DNA from: Plasmopara viticola
Lineage: Eukaryota; Oomycota; Peronosporomycetes; Peronosporales; Peronosporaceae
DNA: 64,000 bases
Direction: 5' to 3'
Assembly (NCBI GenBank): GCA_001695595.3
Contig: MBPM02000068.1
Location: 310,001-374,000 of the forward strand
In this document: one piece after another, positions 1 through 11,759 of the stretch
Layout of the letters: each line of letters opens with the position of its first letter
Position numbering within the stretch: position 1 is the first letter of the stretch
Notes under the pieces: model-generated
Databases searched by the model: none
The model's input: only the letters and a program-made list of their open reading frames with translations
Told to the model about the DNA's origin: nothing
Translations under genes and position numbers: made by a program

Positions 1-2
1 CT

Positions 3-533
3 GACATCCGTTGCGGAGCTTTGTGGCTTCGACGAAATCGCGCTGAGTTTGGAAATTTACCTATTTTGCAGCTCCGTCTTGTTTGGTTTTGGCTTTTAAG
101 GAGTCTCGACAACGAGTTGCTGACATTTAGTGAAAACGACACATTAGCGGCTGTGACGGACGTGCTCGAGTCATTTGAGTACATTTTTCGACGCTTTACG
201 CCAGTAAGGACAAAGAGGTATGTTACCGAATACATGCCATCAACAATATACTCATTTTTCGATGGTGCTAGGCTTTTTCAAGTAGAATTTGTGGTGCAAT
301 TGCTTGTTGAGCTCGAGTGGCGTGCAGTCAAGGCCGACGCAAGCACGAAAGACGCATTTTTGAAGAGGATCGCGCCGTTGTGCGCTTGGCTCACTAAGAT
401 CGTGCACTTGATGCAGCTCGAGGATCGGAGCACGCAATACAAAGACAATAGAAATCGCCACGGCTATCGGAAAAGCACGGTGAATGATGTGCAACATTTA
501 ACCGAGCGACTCGCACTAATTTCTCTGGAATAA
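3..533 (+). CDS. 3' end of an unassigned protein-coding gene (5' truncated by window edge)
   Basis: The reading frame is open from the first complete codon of the window to a TAA at 531-533, so this is the C-terminal part (about 176 residues) of a longer protein. There is no convincing ATG; the frame runs off the left edge. The segment is rich in Leu, Phe, Trp and Arg and looks helical (alternating hydrophobic stretches such as LVWFWLLRSL and FVVQLLVELEW), as in helical-repeat scaffold proteins. It ends in a basic, hydrophilic tail. I do not recognise the family. It is convergent with the quinolinate phosphoribosyltransferase gene, whose stop codon lies 69 bp away. Coding status rests on length, composition and the tight convergent spacing typical of oomycete gene islands. 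Confidence 0.6.
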   Translation, partial: DIRCGALWLRRNRAEFGNLPILQLRLVWFWLLRSLDNELLTFSENDTLAAVTDVLESFEYIFRRFTPVRTKRYVTEYMPSTIYSFFDGARLFQVEFVVQLLVELEWRAVKADASTKDAFLKRIAPLCAWLTKIVHLMQLEDRSTQYKDNRNRHGYRKSTVNDVQHLTERLALISLE

Positions 534-602
534 ATTGCTCTTGTTGCCTCAATGTTGAAACCTTAACACTTGTCAGCGGCGCTTTTGTCTTGACCAAGAA
601 AA

Positions 603-1576
603 TCACTGCTTTAAGACACCATCTGACTTTTGAATCTTTAGCGAGAAATCCAGACATGGATAGCCCTGCGTAAGTTTGCCTTGGCTAACGATATCCACAT
701 CCTGGGACAGATACTGGCAAAGCGTCGCGGGTGTGATGCCGCCACTGGCCTCGATGAGCAAGTGCGGAAACTGTTGCTTGAGCTCGGCGGCTGTGGCTTT
801 CAAATGTTCTGGCTCAAAATTGTCAAGCATGACAATATCAGCTCCGGCCTCTGCAGCTTCTTTCGCCTCGTCGATGCGGCGGCACTCGACCTCGATCTTT
901 ATCGAAAAGCCAGCCGCCAACTTGGCCTTGTGGACAGCATTGGTAATGCTGCCAGCTGCCCATACGTGGTTGTCCTTGAGCATGACCATCTGCGACAGGT
1001 CGTGGCGGTGAGTTGAAGCGCCAGCAACTAGAAGTGCGTACTTTTCGACCAGACGGAAGCCTGGTGTCGTCTTGCGAGTGCCGGCCACGTGGCCGCTCCA
1101 GCCAAGCGCACGCGCCTGTTTTACTGACTGCTGGGCCTGTGTAGCGATGCCACTGGCGCGGGTGAGGATGTTTAGTGCCGTACGCTCGCCCAACAGCAGC
1201 TGCCGGCACTTTCCAGTCACTTTCGCTATTGGTACCTTGCCGCCCGGAGCGCTGTCGGGTTTCACCTCATCACCCTCGTGCATTAGCCACTCGACATGGC
1301 AATCAAGCGAGCGAAAGACCTCCGTAAAGAATGGAATGCCGGCTAACACGCCCTCGGATTTGCCCAGCAACAGCGCCGTCTCCTCGGCCTCTGTATGGTA
1401 TCAAGGCAATAAAAGGAAACGCTAACAGTGGAGAGGCTTTTAATGCAGAGGCAAAAAAAAGACGCACCACCAACTACAAAACCACCAACGTCGAAGGAAG
1501 GGATGTCATCTGCAAGCCAAAGCTGCACATGCTTGGTCCAGGACGGGGGCAGCAGGTGCGCAAAGTTATTGGCCAT
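603..1576 (-). CDS. QPRT: Quinolinate phosphoribosyltransferase (nicotinate-nucleotide pyrophosphorylase, carboxylating)
   Basis: Converts quinolinate and PRPP to nicotinate mononucleotide, the entry step of de novo NAD synthesis. Model: exon 1 at 1576-1468, intron 1467-1391 (donor GTGCGT, phase 1, 77 nt), exon 2 at 1390-603; 298 residues, matching the usual ~297. The start ATG at 1576 opens an N-terminal helix (LLPPSWTKHVQLWLADD) resembling the animal-type enzyme. Exon 2 has the family signatures: KSEGVLAG, LLLGERTALN, GHVAGTRKTTPGFRLVEKY (PRPP/quinolinate-binding basic loop, about residues 137-155), HRHDL, LKDNH, EVEC, MLDNF (about 225-229) and EASGGI (about 250-255). The join restores an uninterrupted VVGEAEETALLLGK. 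The enzyme is expected to be cytosolic and hexameric. It is closer in motif detail to animal QPRT than to bacterial NadC, judged from family knowledge rather than an alignment. Confidence 0.93.
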
Positions 1577-2148
1577 TTGGGGTGATATGATTTATGTGGA
1601 AATGAAGAGTACCGTGTTTGATGCAATTATGCAACATGCAAAGCCGACGATGATACCGAGGGCTTTTATGCTCGCTGTGCGTAGAATAGGAACACAAGAT
1701 ACGAGTAGGCGAAGATGTGGGAAATGGCTAAACTGCCGCAAAGCGGTTCTTTTTGCCGTCGTCCTTGCCTTTTACTTATAAAAAAGACACGTATGCATCA
1801 CGATAAGGGCGCGCACGTGTGCTTAAATTTCCTTTACTCGCTGCGCTTCCCCGAAGTGGCAATTATATGGTTTATTGCTCACTAAGGGTCAACAATCGGG
1901 TGTTCCGCACACCAGTGTGGAAGTGCGCCACACAGTGGGACTTGGGCGATCCTTCCTTGTGTTGAAGGCATCCCATACTGACGCCAAGTACAGCCGCAAC
2001 GAACCTCAGAACTCGCACCAGTCACTCGCACTGTAACCACCGAGGCCAAGGCCGTGCGTGGAAGCAGGCGAGAAGACAGTGTGCTCTTTCAAGATCTTAA
2101 AGGTCGATCTTCTTGACCAGTTTTTCCAGCCCACCCACAACCTTCGCC
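1577..2148. promoter_or_regulatory. Divergent intergenic promoter region between QPRT and the Mei2-like gene
   Basis: This 572-bp stretch separates two start codons on opposite strands, so it must hold both promoters. About 15-30 nt upstream of the QPRT ATG, the minus strand reads TCATTTCCACATAAAT (forward 1591-1606). This resembles the oomycete initiator plus flanking-promoter-region type and fits the short 5' leaders of these organisms. I see no clear TATA box. A frame on the plus strand across 1428-1781 overlaps QPRT exon 1 and shows no recognisable protein, so I treat it as noncoding. Confidence 0.4.
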
Positions 2149-4665
2149 ATGGTGGCGCACCCCCAAAGCGACGGCGACAGCGACGACCATCACTCTCCTG
2201 GTGCCTGCGACGTTTGTGGGACCACCACCGCCGCGCTACGCTGTGAGGCCTGTCATCTAGACCTGTGCGCCACCTGTTCGCGCGCGCGCCATCTCAGCAG
2301 TCTGCATCTTACGACGGGCCGCTTTCGCTTCTACCGCCAAGTAGACCCGGATCAAGAGAAAGAAAAGTCACCGTCCACGACCTCGCCGCCCGATTCGCCG
2401 GCCGCGGAGGAAGTGCGGCATTCGTCCCAAACAGCGACCAGTGATGCGCTCTGGGGCTTTGATGATGCGTTGGCGCAGTCGCTGCGTGCGCTGACGTTTG
2501 CTCCGGACGAGGAAATGAGCACCGACACTGCCACGCCAACTGCTTCGATGACGACGACTACAGACGTGGAGAGGCGTCCACGCAGCTTTTCGGACTACGC
2601 GACATTGAACGATACCGAGTGCTGGCAAACGCAGGGTGAACTTAGCGAGTTCGGGGAGCTCTGGGACACCATGAGAACGGAAATTGCATCGCGCCACGTG
2701 GTTGTGCGCTGCGTTGCTGGCGCTTGGGACGCGATGGATGTGCGCCGCGTCGTCGACCGACTCAACGTACGTAACATATTTGACAAGATTGTGACGTAAG
2801 AGGGAAAATTGACCAGTGTCGGTACTTGACAGAGTTTTGGCAGTGTCGCTAGCACGCGTTTTGAATTGATGGGGAGTAGACTGCTTTTCTGCACCTTCTT
2901 TGATCTCTCAAGCGCAGTGGCAGCAGTTGATCGCTGGCGTTCCAGCACCGACATTCTTAGCTTTTGCTTGCCCTACGAATTGCCAGACGACGTCAACTCG
3001 GCGACGCTACTCGTGCGCTTCGCACATAGTGGATCGGCCGCTACAGCGGCCGAGGTGCACCAGGTTTGCTCATGTTTTGGCCAAGTAGCGAGTGTCTTGC
3101 AGCCCGACACGCAAATTGCCAAGTACATTGTCGAGTACAGCGACTCGCGGGCCTTACCCGCCGCACTGAACGGTCTCCCATGCGCTTTCCACGTGACTGG
3201 GCCGCTGTCCGTGGCGCGTACCTCATCGCCAACATTTGATATTTCGAAACTTCAACTTTTTCATGAGTGTCTTAATCGAGCAGCAATCACACACCCGCGA
3301 GTAAATCGGGCCCGCCCCAAAAGCTTTTCATCTAGCAGCACGTCACTTTTAACGTCGCCAACGTCGTCTATTGCGTCGTCGCTAAATGCCTCCTTCTTGG
3401 ATGGTGCTAGTAACAATAGTCCAATGGCGTCCACAGCTTCAATGACGTACCCTGGCGCCGGGGAGCTCACATCTCCGGTATTAATGCCTCAAGAAGAGCA
3501 ACAGATTTGGGCGCACCCGTTACCTCGAGCCAGGAGCAACTCGTCTTCAGCTTATCTTGGAGGGTCGTTGTCGTCTAGTGGCTTTGGCAATTCGGCGTAT
3601 TCCAACAGATTTATACTCGCATCGTCTAGCGCATTGTCAAGTCGAGCCAATGGACACTCATCGCTTCGGACCGTTCCTCCATTGCAACCTTCTAATAACC
3701 AAATTTCTTCTTCCATACAAGAGCAACAGCAGCAGTCGTATTACGACTTTCGAGGACGACAGCCAAAGTTCATTCCAATGAGAAGCAGCTACAGCAACAA
3801 CGATCACTTCATCCGAACAAGTGCCGCATCTTGTGGTGGGCATGCTCATGGCTTTTCAGGACGCCCCGCAAGTGGGCGACATGATCAGGGCACTGGCGAA
3901 TTTAGTTTGTCAATCGAAAGGGTTGCATCGGGTGAGGACACAAGGACAACTCTTATGATTCGCAACATCCCCAACAAATACACTCAGCAAATGTTGCTCA
4001 CCGAGATCAACCGAAACCATCGCGGCAATTACGATTTCTTCTACCTGCCCATCGACTTTAAGAACAAGTGCAACATGGGCTATGCATTTATTAACTTCAT
4101 TGAGGCAGCGCACATTAGATCATTTTACAAGGAATTTGATGGCCAAAAGTGGACCAACTTTAACAGTGAAAAGGTCTGCGCCATTTCGTATGCCCGTTTG
4201 CAGGGAAAGCAGGCAATGGTCGCGCGTTTTCAAAACTCGAGTTTGCTGGAAAAACACGAGAGCTACCGCCCGCTGGTTTTCGGTAGTTCAGGTCGAAATC
4301 GAGGCCAATTAGAACCGTTTCCAGCCCCCAAGCAGGTTTTTCATAAGAAACAGTCACATCCTCCAGGAACGTTTGAAGTTGACGACTATGGCAGCAGCTA
4401 CACAGCTCATCGAATGTACTTGCAGCTACCATCCCATCAACAGCAACTACAGCGCGTGCAAACACAACAGTTTTACCCTCAACAAATGTTTGGGATACGT
4501 CCGCATGTCATGCCCCCTCTTCCGACAGCTAGTGGCCAGATCGGTATGCAAACTCAACCGCTACACCTAATTTCCTCGTATCAGCAGAACGACCCACAAT
4601 CGGCGTCGCCATTTTTGTATGGAGTACCAGGGATGCCGTCAAGTGCGCTGGACTACACACACTGA
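2149..4665 (+). CDS. B-box zinc finger plus three-RRM Mei2-like RNA-binding protein
   Basis: Model: exon 1 at 2149-2766, intron 2767-2832 (donor GTACGT, 66 nt, phase 0), exon 2 at 2833-4665; 816 residues. The ATG at 2149 has a strong context (CGCCATGG). Residues 20-53 form a B-box-like zinc site (Cys20, 23, 32, 35, 40, 43, His48, 53). A divergent RRM-like fold spans the intron (about 180-255), a second lies at about 262-340, and a long Ser/Asn/Gln-rich linker follows. The C-terminal Mei2-type RRM (RRM_2, about 573-690) is clear: TTLMIRNIPNKYTQQMLL, DFFYLPIDFKNKCNMGYAF and NSEKVCAISYARLQGK. Mei2-like proteins bind RNA and act in meiotic or developmental switching in fungi and plants. The tail is Gln-rich. 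The gene is convergent with the RAD16-like gene, 214 bp from stop to stop. Confidence 0.88.
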
Positions 4666-4879
4666 GACATCGAGCGATACAGATTGCCCTATCAGCATCT
4701 TGTCTGCATTTGTATTTTGTTTAGCGCTCGTGCTCTCTTCCTCTTTTTGCCTGCTAATTTTTTGAAAATTGCTTAACGCTTACAATTACTCGCCTTGCTT
4801 ACACGCGTGCACGACCACCAACGACGTAAACGACGATGCAATGCAAACAGTATTGAAGCTTTAACCCGTCAATTTGCAA

Positions 4880-7800
4880 TCATGTTGCGAAAAGAAATCG
4901 CAGATCCTCTTCGGTAAGACGGCAAATAGCACTAACGTTTCCTCCAACGGTTCCTTCGAAAATCAATTGCTTCTTCTCTTGTAGCTTTAAAATGCGCTCC
5001 TCAACGGTGCCAGCAATGATAAAACGAGTGGCCTGAATGGGCTTGAATTGCCCTAATCGATGCGTTCGGTCAATGGCTTGATTTTCAGCCGCTGGATTCC
5101 ACCACGGATCCATCAAAAAAATGCTAGAGTTATTGACAACAGATTAGACAAATTCACCCGCAAAAATAAAGAGCCTATCAAACTTACTGTGATGCTACTG
5201 TCAGGTTTAAAGCGACCCCACCAGCCTTCAGACTGATCAAAAATGCAGTTACGGAAGGGTCGTCACGAAATGCTGTAATCATCCGGTCTCGGACGCTCAT
5301 ACTCATGTTGCCAGAAAGTTTGACACATTTGACCCCACCGAGTTGCAAACGGTGCTGGATAAGATCGAGCATGTTAACAAATTGCGAAAAAATAATGGCC
5401 TTTCCAGACGGATCACGTATGCGCATTAAATCTAGCTCTTGCATAAGAGCCTCAACCTTGGTGCTGGACTGGAAAGCGTGAATGTCGGAAATTCGGTGAA
5501 GGATGCTGTTCTTATGGAAGCTGCCCAGATTCACAGTCTTGGGCAACCGATTGCTTGACGTGCAAACTTCATCTTTCACTAAAGTATCGATTCTCACTTC
5601 TTCTTCCACAGAGACAGAAAGGTCGACCGTCAGCGGTTTAGAACATGTTGGACAAGTCGCTTCTCCACTAGTCGGTAGTGACTCAATATACTCCTTCACA
5701 CACTCACGGCAGAACTCATGTCCACACTTTGCGACGACTCCGTCTTCAACACACTCGTGGCATATCATACACGATCGCTCGTCATCGGGGCCAGCGCTCT
5801 CATCCGTATTAAAGGGACGCTCTTCCACCAATGGTGCAGCTGAACTGGGGAGCTGAAGTGCCGGGTTGGATTTTGAATAGATGACTAGATACGGATGGTC
5901 GACGGCCTGGCGGAGTCGTATAAGAAGATCGAAGATGTGGGCATAATTGTTTAGCAATGTTCCCGACGACACATACGTGTTAAACTGCGCTTGGCTCTGT
6001 GTGTAAATCGCTTCGTAAAAGTCATTTTCGCGCTCGTCTAGCCGATCCTTCCGAATACGCACGAGTTTTGGAGGAAGAGAAATATCGTCGGCGCGTCCTT
6101 CTTTTGTACGACGCAGTAGAATCTGCAGATAAAAGCACAATTTATTCTCTACTGTTATCCTTTCTCCAAATAAGGATACAATACGTACGTGCTGAAGAAC
6201 ATCGTTGTAGAGCCTTAGCATCGCAATCTTTCCCTCACCAACGTAGCCGTACGCTTGAATCGGAATAACAATCTTCTTGTTAAAAAACGAATAGTGCTGG
6301 ATGGCGGCATGGGTACACTGCGCACATTTCCTGTCTGGGAAACTAAAGCATAGCAACAGCTGCAGCGTCAGATATGTCGGACATCGAGAAAAAGAGGATT
6401 TTCAAGATCACTTACTTATAATCCAGCATTTGACAGTCGCATGTATTACAATGATAAAATGCGTATTTTTTTACTTGCAAAAACCGAACAAGGGAAAACA
6501 ACTCGCCGATTCGATTTTGCAATGGAGTACCTGCAAAAAAAAGCAGCAGTGATGAATACACCACACTCAAACACCGAAAAAATAGACTATACCTGACAAG
6601 CACCACTTGTACGTTGACTTTAATTCGAATACACCACGAGCGGTATTCCGATTTCGGTCCTTAATATAGTGTGCCTCGTCCAAAACAACTCGTGTCCACT
6701 CGATCTGATGAAGCAGTGACTTGCCTTTCATCTTTTTAGGCGTCACTCTTTCGTCATCGACATTCTTTTTTGACCGTAAATTCGTTTGTCCTTTTCCTTT
6801 TCGTACCACTTTTTTCGCAAAGTCTTGTTCTTCGCCGTCACTGATCTCACCAGCGGCTTTCTTACGTGGTCTCTTACTCTGTTGTTTACCCTGTAATGCC
6901 GTCTTCTTGGCATCAGGCCCGCAAAAGTACTTATTGTGTGATACTAGCTTATCCGGTAGATACTTTTTTCCACAGTACTTACACGCAACTTTTGACCAGC
7001 CAAGTGTCTTTCGGATCTCGCTTTCAATAATACTGTAAGTTGTCAAAACAATATCGTATGAAGCAATCTTCTCCACCGAACTCAGACGTTTGTTGCCATG
7101 GTGAATGTACACAGATAAATGGCCAGACTGCACAAACCGCTCGATTTCACTCTTCCACTGCATGACAGCAACGAGAGGACAAACAACAAGTGTACCGCCC
7201 ACCACTGACGACAAACTTCGACTTTTTGCGGTAGTTTTGCGGGTTGGCCCGCTCTCCCGAACATTTTCGAGTAAGAGCGCAATGGCTTGTATCGTCTTTC
7301 CCATTCCCATTTCGTCTGCGAGAATGCCGCCTTTATAGTCACTAATCTCTTGCTCAACCATCCACGCCAAAGCTTCTCGTTGGTACGGCAGCAGTGTTGC
7401 AGTCAAGTGTTTTGAAGGTTCCCTCTCGGGCATGCGGCCTTTTTTAATAAAATGGTCGTCCGTGAGCGGAATTCGCTCATCAATCACACCTTCTGCGTCG
7501 TTCTTGGCCATGTATTCACAGACAAACTCTTGGTCAGCAACTTTTAGTCTAGAAATACGATCAATTGGATCAAAGTTCTCTGATTTCTGTGCAAGACTTT
7601 TGTCCACTTCGTCAGCTTTTGATCCCTCTTGAATTTGCTTGGCAGCAAGTCCTGCCTTCAGTCCAATCGCAGTGCACTCCAGATGCTGCTCAATCAGGAA
7701 GGACATGGCTTCATAAATATAAAACATCTCTAGCTAAAAGACCTAAAACCACGTACTTTGTAATATGTAGTGTCACCGAAGATAGAGTGGCGAATATTCA

Positions 7801-8627
7801 CACCTACACGGAGTTGCCCGGCAACGAGCCTTTCCTCGCAACTCTTGCACTATAATCGAACATGAGAACCAGCAAATCACCAAACTTGGCAAAAAATGGC
7901 TTACCTTCGCTCTGGCGTTAGGTGAATATTCAATAAAATAGTGCGGTCCATCATACAAATCCTCGCCTTCTGATCTTTCGCTCGTGTCAGCAATGTCAAT
8001 GTTAAGCGAGTCAGCGTCGCTTACAACGTTATTATCGTTAATTATTGAAGTGGAAGAAGACGGTGCAACGGCCGAAGAAGAAGCAGCCACAAGCTCCTCG
8101 TTCACTCGATCCTCCCTTCTCGGTAGCTCCCTCACTCGACTGCGCTGTTTCGCAGGACATTTCTTCCCAGCCGAGCGTCTTCTTGACACGTTAAAAGTCT
8201 GTTCGTCAACTACAGCTTTCGACCCTTCTCGATCAGCTTCTACCTCTGACGTGCTTTCGTATACGAAATCGCTGTCCGCGTCGCCGTCATCGTCCTCGCC
8301 GTCGTCACTCAGTCCAACGGCCGCTGCTCGATATGCAGCACGACGAGGCGTGCGACCCCTTCCTCGAACCTTTGGCGAAGACTGCACTGTTTTCTTTTTC
8401 TTCATAGGGGCCTTTCCATTACGAGGCCTCAGCACAGTCTTCCCGGCAAACGTTTCCTCTGTCACCTCAGTGTCTTCTTCCTCTGGAGACTTTGTGGACC
8501 CTCGACGTCTTTTCAGCGTTTGTGGCTTGGCACAATCGTCCTCTCTCTTCTTCCTTTTGGTAGTAGACACGGCATTCGAGGCCTTGGGATCGGGCGCAAC
8601 TGGTTTACGGGCGCGGAGTATCGCCAT
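4880..8627 (-). CDS. RAD16: RAD16-type SNF2/RING DNA-repair ATPase with N-terminal PARP-type zinc finger
   Basis: Seven-exon model: 8627-7905, 7849-7757, 7685-6593, 6530-6416, 6342-6189, 6122-5188, 5123-4880; 1118 residues, all phases consistent. Order: a basic/acidic low-complexity N-terminus (1-241); a PARP-type zinc finger (Cys242, Cys245, His273, Cys276, with the downstream DQ pair); SNF2 ATPase Walker A ([10 protein letters not shown], about 390) and DEAH box ([11 protein letters not shown], about 605); an extra C-x2-C-x12-H-x4-C site (about 505); [26 protein letters not shown]; a C3HC4 RING (about 843-886, CMICHEC to CPTC); and a C-terminal helicase lobe ending in [23 protein letters not shown]16 acts with RAD7 in global-genome nucleotide excision repair as a DNA translocase and ubiquitin-ligase component in the nucleus. 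Splice joins were chosen because they restore motifs conserved with yeast Rad16. Confidence 0.92.
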
Positions 8628-9599
8628 CGGTTTCAGCTGTGGCTTTCACTTCAATTTGCTGACTGTTAGCAAAAAGCAAAGTCGCAACCAGCCGATAATG
8701 GATCAGATGTGCATAAAAAAGCGGTTTTGGCGGGGGAGGACAATCAAAGTTGGCCATTTGGCGCCAAGCGCATCATTTTTCTCAGCGCTAAATTAAAACA
8801 TTCGACAATGGGGTAGGTGTTTGCGGACATTCATTTTGCGACCTGTATTTCGTCATTCCCGGAAAAGAGATGGAAGCACTGCAGATTTACTTGGTCGATC
8901 TGAAAGTTGATCAGGACGTGAGACCCGCGTTTCATCTACGCAAGTTCAGTATTTGTTCGATTGTCATTCGGTTTAGATTCTTAATGATAGTACAAGCGGT
9001 ACTCGAAATATTGACTGCGTCGCAAAAGAGAAGTTAGCTACGGCTAGAGTATTGCCGCTACGAAGAAGAGTGTAATAATTGCTGGAAACATTTTGTACGG
9101 CAAAATGTATGATGCTATGAGAGTGTGTCTCGACGATACTGACGTCAATTACCTTGTTAAACAGCTCTCAAGAACGCAAGAACCTGTCGTCGACATCGCC
9201 ACTGATGGACGAGCGCTTATCCCAGACTGCTTAACTTGTGTGGAGACAAGTCTTAGCAGACACTACTGCTACGTCACATTAACGGGCGTGGTGTTTCCAA
9301 CAAGAAGACGCAGAAGCGTCTTAGTCACTTGAGTATGCTATTTGCAACGAATGCTTTAGGTGCACCATCATCATCCCATCGATGCTACTACTGGCATGGT
9401 TAGAAGGGAACATTCATGATTGTGACGCCAAGGGTAGCTGAATTGAGCGACAATGGTTATGTATTGACCTTCCAAAATTTATACGGTGCGTTAATTGCTG
9501 TTCTCTGACTAAGAATTATAAAATATTATGGCTGCAATTGTGTAACGTCGTTTACATGTCCATCTTCAACACTCATTCCCGCGATCGCGTCACATGATG
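8628..9599. other. Upstream region of the RAD16-like gene; no gene recognised
   Basis: Contains the RAD16-like promoter near 8628-8850. After that I see no supported gene. A 79-codon open frame at 9093-9332 (+) has no recognisable motif and is probably chance. Confidence 0.5.
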
Positions 9600-10451
9600 C
9601 CAAAGCTAGCGTGAACCATTAGTTCTCGCAACACGGTGAGCTTGTGCTTATCCACACTCTTCATGAGCACGTCGGCGAGCATGAGCTTTGAATGGGTGTA
9701 GTGGAATTCTACAACACCGCGACGCTCATAGATTTTAACAAACTTGAGACTCACGTTGATGAAGGACGAAGCCTAATCCTCATTCTGCATGAGCTTACCT
9801 TATGCAAATGTATCTCATGAAACGGTCAGATTGAGTATTTCACAGATAGCGAGTAGCTGCTCAAACTACGGCAACAAATTCAGCCTCCGTGGCTGAGAGC
9901 GAAACGCCACTCTGTTTCTTAACAATCCAGCTTATAGCCATATGTCGAAGCAGCACAATGGCGCCAAAAAGCGACATTTTATTTTTTTTGAGCAGCAAAG
10001 TCGTAAGATTCGAGCGTGATTGACCAATCAAGTCCAGTACTAGCGCGCATGTTGATCCGCATCACAATCCTTTCACTTTAATAGTGTACAACTCTTGCAG
10101 TCTCGTAAATGAGGCTCATGCGGCTGACGCGTCGTTTTATTAGTTGCAAACGCGATTTCTGCATCTCGTGCACCACGCCATATAGAGTACAATACCGGTG
10201 AATGACTGGAGCTTTCGAGACGTTGGTGGCAATTCCTGCGCCAGTATACCATCCGCTCGAGCTTTTTTAAAGCAATCATCACTGATCGGCTTCCACATTG
10301 AGCTTGCCGATGTCAAGCCGTGCACTCGCGACATGTGGAGCAAGTCTACCTGCGCGGCAGCCAGATCCTCTTCATCTTGTTTCCTGATATATATCCTCTA
10401 CAACTTTATTTTTCAAAGTCGAGGTATCTATTTGTGCTTACTAGTGGCAGT

Positions 10452-10778
10452 CCTTCGGAAAAGGTTGGGGTAAAACCCTCCTTACAAGCGCGGGGGCTAA
10501 ATGCTCGCGCGCTTTGGGCAGGTGCTTTCGGGCATCTGCAGGTCTCTAACGAGTCTCACCCTCGACGCGACGGTCTCCAGCACCAGGGCGCCACCTGGGC
10601 TCTTACCAAGTCAGAGTCAAACAAAATAATTGAAGACCCTCACGACCTCGGTGCTGGCTGCACTGCCCGCCGAACGAGTCCCGACGTATGCGGACACCAC
10701 TCTATGCCGTGGACTAGCCATAGAGCCTTACAGGTGCATAACTTGGCAACGCGATAACGTAATACAATACAATACAAT
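10452..10778 (+). repeat. Short interspersed repeat (SINE-like), copy A
   Basis: About 325 bp, starting TTCGGAAAAGGTTGGGG and ending in an AATAC-type tail (TAATACAATACAATACAATA). It is flanked by an imperfect duplication: AGTGGCAGT at 10443-10451 and AGTGGTCAGT at 10779-10788. It is roughly 95 percent identical by eye to copies B (10907-11228) and C (49726-50051). The short tandem 3' tail and target duplications fit retroposition of a nonautonomous element. One box-B-like string (GAACGAGTCCC) is present, but no convincing box A, so a tRNA origin is unproven. Confidence 0.75.
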
Positions 10779-10906
10779 AGTGGTCAGTTGCCTTAACCTA
10801 CCGAGCGGTGTCGCTGTTTATTTAATACAGTGCAGAGCTTTTATGCGTCCGCATCAAATGTCGTTATTTTTCAAAAACCCTTATTACTGGTTCTACATCT
10901 TTAAAG

Positions 10907-11228
10907 TTTTCGGAAAAGGTTGGGGTGACGCCCTCCTTCCAAGCGCGGGGGCTAAATGCTCGCGCGCTTCGGGCAGGTGCTCTCGGGCATCTGCAGGTCT
11001 CTAACGAGTCTCACCCTCGACGCGACGGTCTCCAGCACCAGGGCGCCACCTGGGCTCTTACCAAGTCAGAACTGCACAAAATAATGGAAGACCCTCACGG
11101 CCTCGGTGCTGGCTGCACTGCCCGCCGAACGAGACCCGACGTATGCGGATACCACTCTATGCCGTGGACTAGCCATAGAGCCTAGCAGGTGCATAACTTG
11201 GCAACGCGATAACGTAATACAATACAAT
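10907..11228 (+). repeat. Short interspersed repeat (SINE-like), copy B, with perfect 12-bp target duplication
   Basis: Same repeat as copy A, with an (AATAC) tail. It is bounded by a perfect direct duplication ACATCTTTAAAG at 10895-10906 and 11229-11240. This pins both ends of the element and shows insertion into the already present copia relic. Confidence 0.85.
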
Positions 11229-11759
11229 ACATCTTTAAAGCGATGCCGTTGCAACAAATATTGCTCTGCTGCCAACCTGTAACGAGGACATCGTCGACGT
11301 AGTGTTAGGCCTTTTTCGTCCTGCTTACATTAAAAACACATGCCGCTATACACTGCGTCAGTACAATTTGCGTATACGAGCTTGCTTCAATGTTGCCCTG
11401 CCTTCTCAAGTCCGTACAGTCTCTTCGTTAGCTTAGACGTGTTCCTTCAGCACGTTGAGCTTCTTCTGCATACCGCTTGTCACATGCCGGAAATTCGCAA
11501 TGTGTACCTTCTTGGCTAATTTTTACATAAGCATTCAGGAGGTAACCATTTTAGTTCTACACCACCAATGTCACTCACTTGACTGTCAACAAGTCCTTGC
11601 CGGCTGCGAAGGTGACTAATAAGCGCAGCCATAATTTAGCTCATTGATACTTCCAATTCTGTTACTTTCTCACCACACGGTGTCACAATGCCTTTCATGA
11701 CCACGTGTGATTATTTCCCCACATCCCCTTCCACATAAACTTTGGTATTAAAAATATTT

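Noticed and set aside
676..1425. Plus-strand frames of 111-117 codons over the QPRT gene
   Set aside because: Antisense shadows of a strongly recognised enzyme.
7728..7756. A 29-nt intron joining the second and third RAD16-like exons at the ATG at 7727
   Set aside because: Too short for a spliceosomal intron and it would add 14 residues before the His-x2-Cys pair. The acceptor at 7686 gives a normal 71-nt intron and the proper PARP-type zinc spacing.
7984..8796. 270-codon plus-strand frame opposite the RAD16-like N-terminus
   Set aside because: Serine-rich antisense shadow of a low-complexity Lys/Glu-rich exon.
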